Below are positions 34,204 to 37,830 of a stretch of 37,830 nucleotides of DNA, piece after piece. Within the stretch, counting starts at the first letter, position 1, and each line of letters begins with the position of its first letter. This DNA is from Gammaproteobacteria bacterium (GTDB taxonomy: Bacteria > Pseudomonadota > Gammaproteobacteria > Steroidobacterales > UBA11654), in NCBI GenBank assembly GCA_029941465.1, contig JAPYQN010000013.1, positions 1 to 37,830 on the forward strand, written 5' to 3'. A program made the translations under genes and the position numbers. The notes beneath the pieces were generated by a model. The model saw only the letters and a program-made list of their open reading frames with translations, had not been told where the DNA came from and did no database searches.

Positions 34204-35243
34204 AGGATTTGATTATAAAGCTTAATGTATTGATCAGTCATGGTTTTAACAGAAAAATCTTTTCCTTTTTCTGTATTGCTCTGCTGCATTTGTGATCTCA
34301 TTTTAGTGTCAGAAAATAATGACTTTAGAGCATTGTAGTAATCATCTAAAGAATTTAAGTCCACTAAAATGCCATTGACTTCATTTTTAATTATTTCAGG
34401 TATGCCACCAACATTTGAAGCTATAATGGGTAGACCAAAATCCATTGCATCCAATAAAATTGAACCCAAACCCTCATGTCTGGATGGAAAAATAAAAAGA
34501 TCAAATGCGGCTAAATAATCTCCGACATTTTCTTTTTGTCCAACAAACTCAATATTATTAAGATCTTCAGTAAGCTGCTTGAAATGTCCCATGTCCTTAC
34601 CTGAGCCTACTAATAAAAAACAAATTTCTGGAAAAGTCTCTCGAGTCATCTGTGCCAATTCTATTATCTGTAGTTGACCCTTATGGCTATCATCCAGAGC
34701 CCCAATATGCCCAACAATGAAGTCACCTCTCATTTTGGATCTAATCCTTTGAACTTCAACTTGATCAGTAGTAAATCCGGTTTTAGCGCTAGGTATAACT
34801 ATGGGGTCTAGATCTAAATTAAAACTCTTTTGAATTGATTTAGAAATTGATCGACTCAATGTCACTGTTTGATTCGCATTCCTGTAGATACTTTTGTTGA
34901 TAAAATTAGATCTTGGTGGTCTTTCCACTCTTCGGGTAATGATATGTTTTTTTTCAGTGGCTATTCCAAAAGACCAGATTGCTGCAAATACCCTTGATTC
35001 ATGAAAATGCAATAATGGAGCGTCTTTAAAATATGTTCTGCAGTCAAAACCATTTAATGATGATTCTATGACCTCAAGACCTTCAATTAATTTTGCATTA
35101 GCTGCTAAGGCGGAATTTGCTTTTGCTATTAAACGTTGTTCATGACCTCTAGAAGCCAATTCTTCCATTAAGAGAAAAGTCTGTCTCTCCCCTCCTCTAA
35201 AACCTCCTGCTAAATTGACATGACAAATTGAAGAGTCATTCAT
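34200..35243 (-). CDS. Glycosyltransferase family 4
   Basis: GT-B retaining glycosyltransferase of 347 residues, cytoplasmic face, probably LPS or another surface glycan. GGFRGGERQTFLLMEELASRG is the N-terminal acceptor-side loop, and the nucleotide-sugar site is FIFPSRHEGLGSILLDAM with the conserved E-x7-E spacing. I place the start at the ATG 35243, which overlaps the preceding zinc-ribbon gene by 8 bases; the track-like TTG at 35252 has no support. The sugar is not known. Confidence 0.88.
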   Translation of the reverse strand: MNDSSICHVNLAGGFRGGERQTFLLMEELASRGHEQRLIAKANSALAANAKLIEGLEVIESSLNGFDCRTYFKDAPLLHFHESRVFAAIWSFGIATEKKHIITRRVERPPRSNFINKSIYRNANQTVTLSRSISKSIQKSFNLDLDPIVIPSAKTGFTTDQVEVQRIRSKMRGDFIVGHIGALDDSHKGQLQIIELAQMTRETFPEICFLLVGSGKDMGHFKQLTEDLNNIEFVGQKENVGDYLAAFDLFIFPSRHEGLGSILLDAMDFGLPIIASNVGGIPEIIKNEVNGILVDLNSLDDYYNALKSLFSDTKMRSQMQQSNTEKGKDFSVKTMTDQYIKLYNQIL

Positions 35244-35415
35244 CAAAGTCAACTACTTCATAAATAGTTCCACAATAAGGGCACGCAGTTCTTTTGGTTT
35301 CCACTTCTAAAAACACCCTAGGATGACCGTCCCAATCATCGTACTCAGGTAAGGGGCAAGATAAGGGTAATGTATCTTTTTTGATCTGGATTAATTTTTC
35401 TTCATTTGTTGCCAT
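35236..35415 (-). CDS. Small zinc-ribbon (zf-CHCC / NDUFS6-like) protein
   Basis: A 59-residue protein starting MATNEEKLIQIKKD, easily missed because of its size. It carries the zf-CHCC pattern: Cys20 in SCPLPEYDD, His31 in DGHPRVFLEVE, and Cys45 and Cys48 in ACPYCGTIYEV. The family is the bacterial counterpart of the zinc domain of complex I subunit NDUFS6; its bacterial role is not settled. The reading frame ends at 35236-35238 and overlaps the glycosyltransferase start as ATGAATGA, so translation is probably coupled. It begins only about 20 bases after the groEL terminator. Confidence 0.85.
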   Translation of the reverse strand: MATNEEKLIQIKKDTLPLSCPLPEYDDWDGHPRVFLEVETKRTACPYCGTIYEVVDFDE

Positions 35416-35436
35416 AACTTTAACTATTCTATCAAT

Positions 35437-35464
35437 AAAAAAGCCCTGCAGAGCAGGGCTTTTT
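35437..35464 (-). terminator. Rho-independent terminator after groEL (bidirectional shape)
   Basis: A perfect stem, AAGCCCTGC with GCAGGGCTT around the 3-base loop AGA, is flanked by A and T runs on both sides. On the minus strand it gives GCCCTGC-TCT-GCAGGGC followed by six or more T, 24 bases after the groEL stop. It could also act on plus-strand transcripts. Confidence 0.92.
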
Positions 35465-35487
35465 AATCTTATAAGACGCTCTGATAA

Positions 35488-37155
<1,668 letters not shown>

Positions 37156-37178
37156 TTAATATTTATGATGTGTGTTAA

Positions 37179-37466
37179 TTAATCAAAAACCGCCATTACA
37201 TCATCTTCTTTCATGACCAGGAGCTCTTCGCCATCAATCTTGACCTCAGTTCCACTGTATTTACCAAACAGAACTGTATCTCCTATTTTAAGATCCAATG
37301 GCCTCACTTCACCACTGTCTAGAACTAACCCCTTACCCACAGCAACAACTTCCCCCTTACTGGGTTTTTCAGTGGCGCTATCTGGAATTAAAATTCCGCC
37401 TGCAGAAGTGGTTTCTTCTTCCATACGTTTAACAATCACACGATCTTGAAGTGGACGAATATTCAT
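37179..37466 (-). CDS. groES: Co-chaperonin GroES
   Basis: Ten-kDa lid of the GroEL chamber, 95 residues. [16 protein letters not shown], the mobile loop [12 protein letters not shown] and [20 protein letters not shown] are diagnostic. A near-perfect AAGGAGATC Shine-Dalgarno precedes the ATG. It is first in the groES-groEL operon, whose promoter and CIRCE operator lie just upstream. Confidence 0.98.
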   Translation of the reverse strand: MNIRPLQDRVIVKRMEEETTSAGGILIPDSATEKPSKGEVVAVGKGLVLDSGEVRPLDLKIGDTVLFGKYSGTEVKIDGEELLVMKEDDVMAVFD

Positions 37467-37515
37467 CTATGATCTCCTTAATTTGTTATTATCTCTTTAC
37501 TTTCTCATTGAGAAA

Positions 37516-37542
37516 TTAGCAGTCTCAATGGGGGAGTGCTAA
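37516..37542 (-). promoter_or_regulatory. CIRCE operator (HrcA binding site)
   Basis: TTAGCAGTC (37516-37524) and GAGTGCTAA (37534-37542) are separated by 9 bases. This equals the CIRCE consensus TTAGCACTC-N9-GAGTGCTAA with a single mismatch. It abuts the -10 box, so a bound HrcA repressor would block groESL transcription until heat or folding stress inactivates it. Confidence 0.92.
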
Positions 37543-37569
37543 TAATAGGGATGAATTTAAAAAATTCAA
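37542..37569 (-). promoter_or_regulatory. Predicted sigma70 promoter of groES-groEL
   Basis: Read on the minus strand, TTGAAT (37569-37564) and TATTAT (37547-37542) are separated by 16 bases. The start of transcription would be near 37535, inside the CIRCE element, giving a leader of about 70 bases. No sigma32-type -10 (CCCCAT-T-type) box replaces it. Confidence 0.65.
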
Positions 37570-37613
37570 GCTAGATTGAGAACTTTTTTTGTTTTTTTAC
37601 GAAAGATATTCAT

Positions 37614-37830
37614 ATGTTGACAAAATTAAACAGCCTAACAAAGCTATTAAGTGATGTTTTATTAATATGTTTTTCTCTAGCCAGTATTAATATATTTGCC
37701 CAACAAGTCTTAAAACCACAAGATGCTTTTCCAATTGAGGTGGCTTATCAAAACAATGTCATACAAATTTCTCATCAAATTAAAGATGGATACTATTTAT
37801 ATAAAGATAAAATTTCATACTCTAGCCTAG
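37614..37830 (+). CDS. dsbD: Thiol:disulfide interchange protein DsbD, 5' part cut by window edge
   Basis: Membrane protein that carries reducing power from thioredoxin to the periplasm. Only the first 72 residues are in the window. They comprise a signal peptide (MLTKLNSLTKLLSDVLLICF onward, ending near INIFA) and the start of the periplasmic alpha domain, with the diagnostic HQIKDGYYLYKDKISY. The catalytic cysteines lie beyond the edge. It is divergent from groES, the same neighbourhood as in other gammaproteobacteria. Confidence 0.85.
   Translation, partial: MLTKLNSLTKLLSDVLLICFSLASINIFAQQVLKPQDAFPIEVAYQNNVIQISHQIKDGYYLYKDKISYSSL

Overview
The window looks like an AT-rich, tightly packed chromosome segment from a marine-type gammaproteobacterium. 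The evidence is the fused chorismate mutase-prephenate dehydrogenase, the rsmE-gshB-yqgE-yqgF order, Kdo kinase and heptosyltransferase (Gram-negative LPS), groES next to dsbD, and a BtuB-type receptor. Gene spacing is very short, with many 4-10 base overlaps and TTG or GTG starts. SAR86-like or related small-genome gammas would fit, but I cannot fix the genus. There is no tRNA, rRNA, CRISPR array, integrase or insertion sequence, and no gene-free stretch above 300 bases.

Layout. 1-4735: housekeeping genes (tyrS, cut by the left edge; anmK; erpA, rppH and tyrA on the minus strand; pdxH). 4736-7396: a vitamin B12 module with a promoter, a cobalamin riboswitch, a btuB-like receptor and a PduO-type cobalamin adenosyltransferase. 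7416-10036: a tandem thioredoxin-fold (DsbA/HCCA isomerase-like) protein, a short-chain dehydrogenase and a HAD nucleotidase-like protein. 10183-17548: a visibly more GC-rich catabolic block with a non-pyrrolysine MttB-family methyltransferase, a BKACE enzyme resembling dehydrocarnitine cleavage enzymes, a hotdog thioesterase, a dimethylglycine/sarcosine dehydrogenase-like flavoprotein with a GcvT domain, an epoxide hydrolase and a Nu-class-like GST. 17695-24331: the conserved run rsmE, gshB, yqgE, ruvX, pyrB, pyrK-like, yggS, proC, yggT. 24342-26442: dgcA and dgcN, the D-glutamate catabolic pair. 26434-28991: a TerB-like protein, an unknown membrane protein, a PEBP protein and msrB. 29025-32291: lipid A and core genes (LpxL-like acyltransferase, Kdo kinase, heptosyltransferase) and a GNAT acetyltransferase. 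32288-35415 (minus strand): a small zinc-ribbon protein too short for ordinary ORF calling, a glycosyltransferase, and a threonine dehydratase-like/ornithine cyclodeaminase-like pair. 35437-37569: groEL and groES with terminator, promoter and a CIRCE operator. The right edge cuts dsbD.

How the genes may work together. The most interesting part is the block at 10183-15657. Read as a pathway it would take 3-dehydrocarnitine to betainyl-CoA (BKACE), to glycine betaine (thioesterase), to dimethylglycine (MttB-family demethylation), to sarcosine with the methyl group captured on tetrahydrofolate (flavoprotein with GcvT domain). Carnitine dehydrogenase and the corrinoid partner protein normally expected for MttB enzymes are not in the window. 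The B12 uptake module lies about 3 kb upstream. This pathway reading is inference from family membership and gene order.
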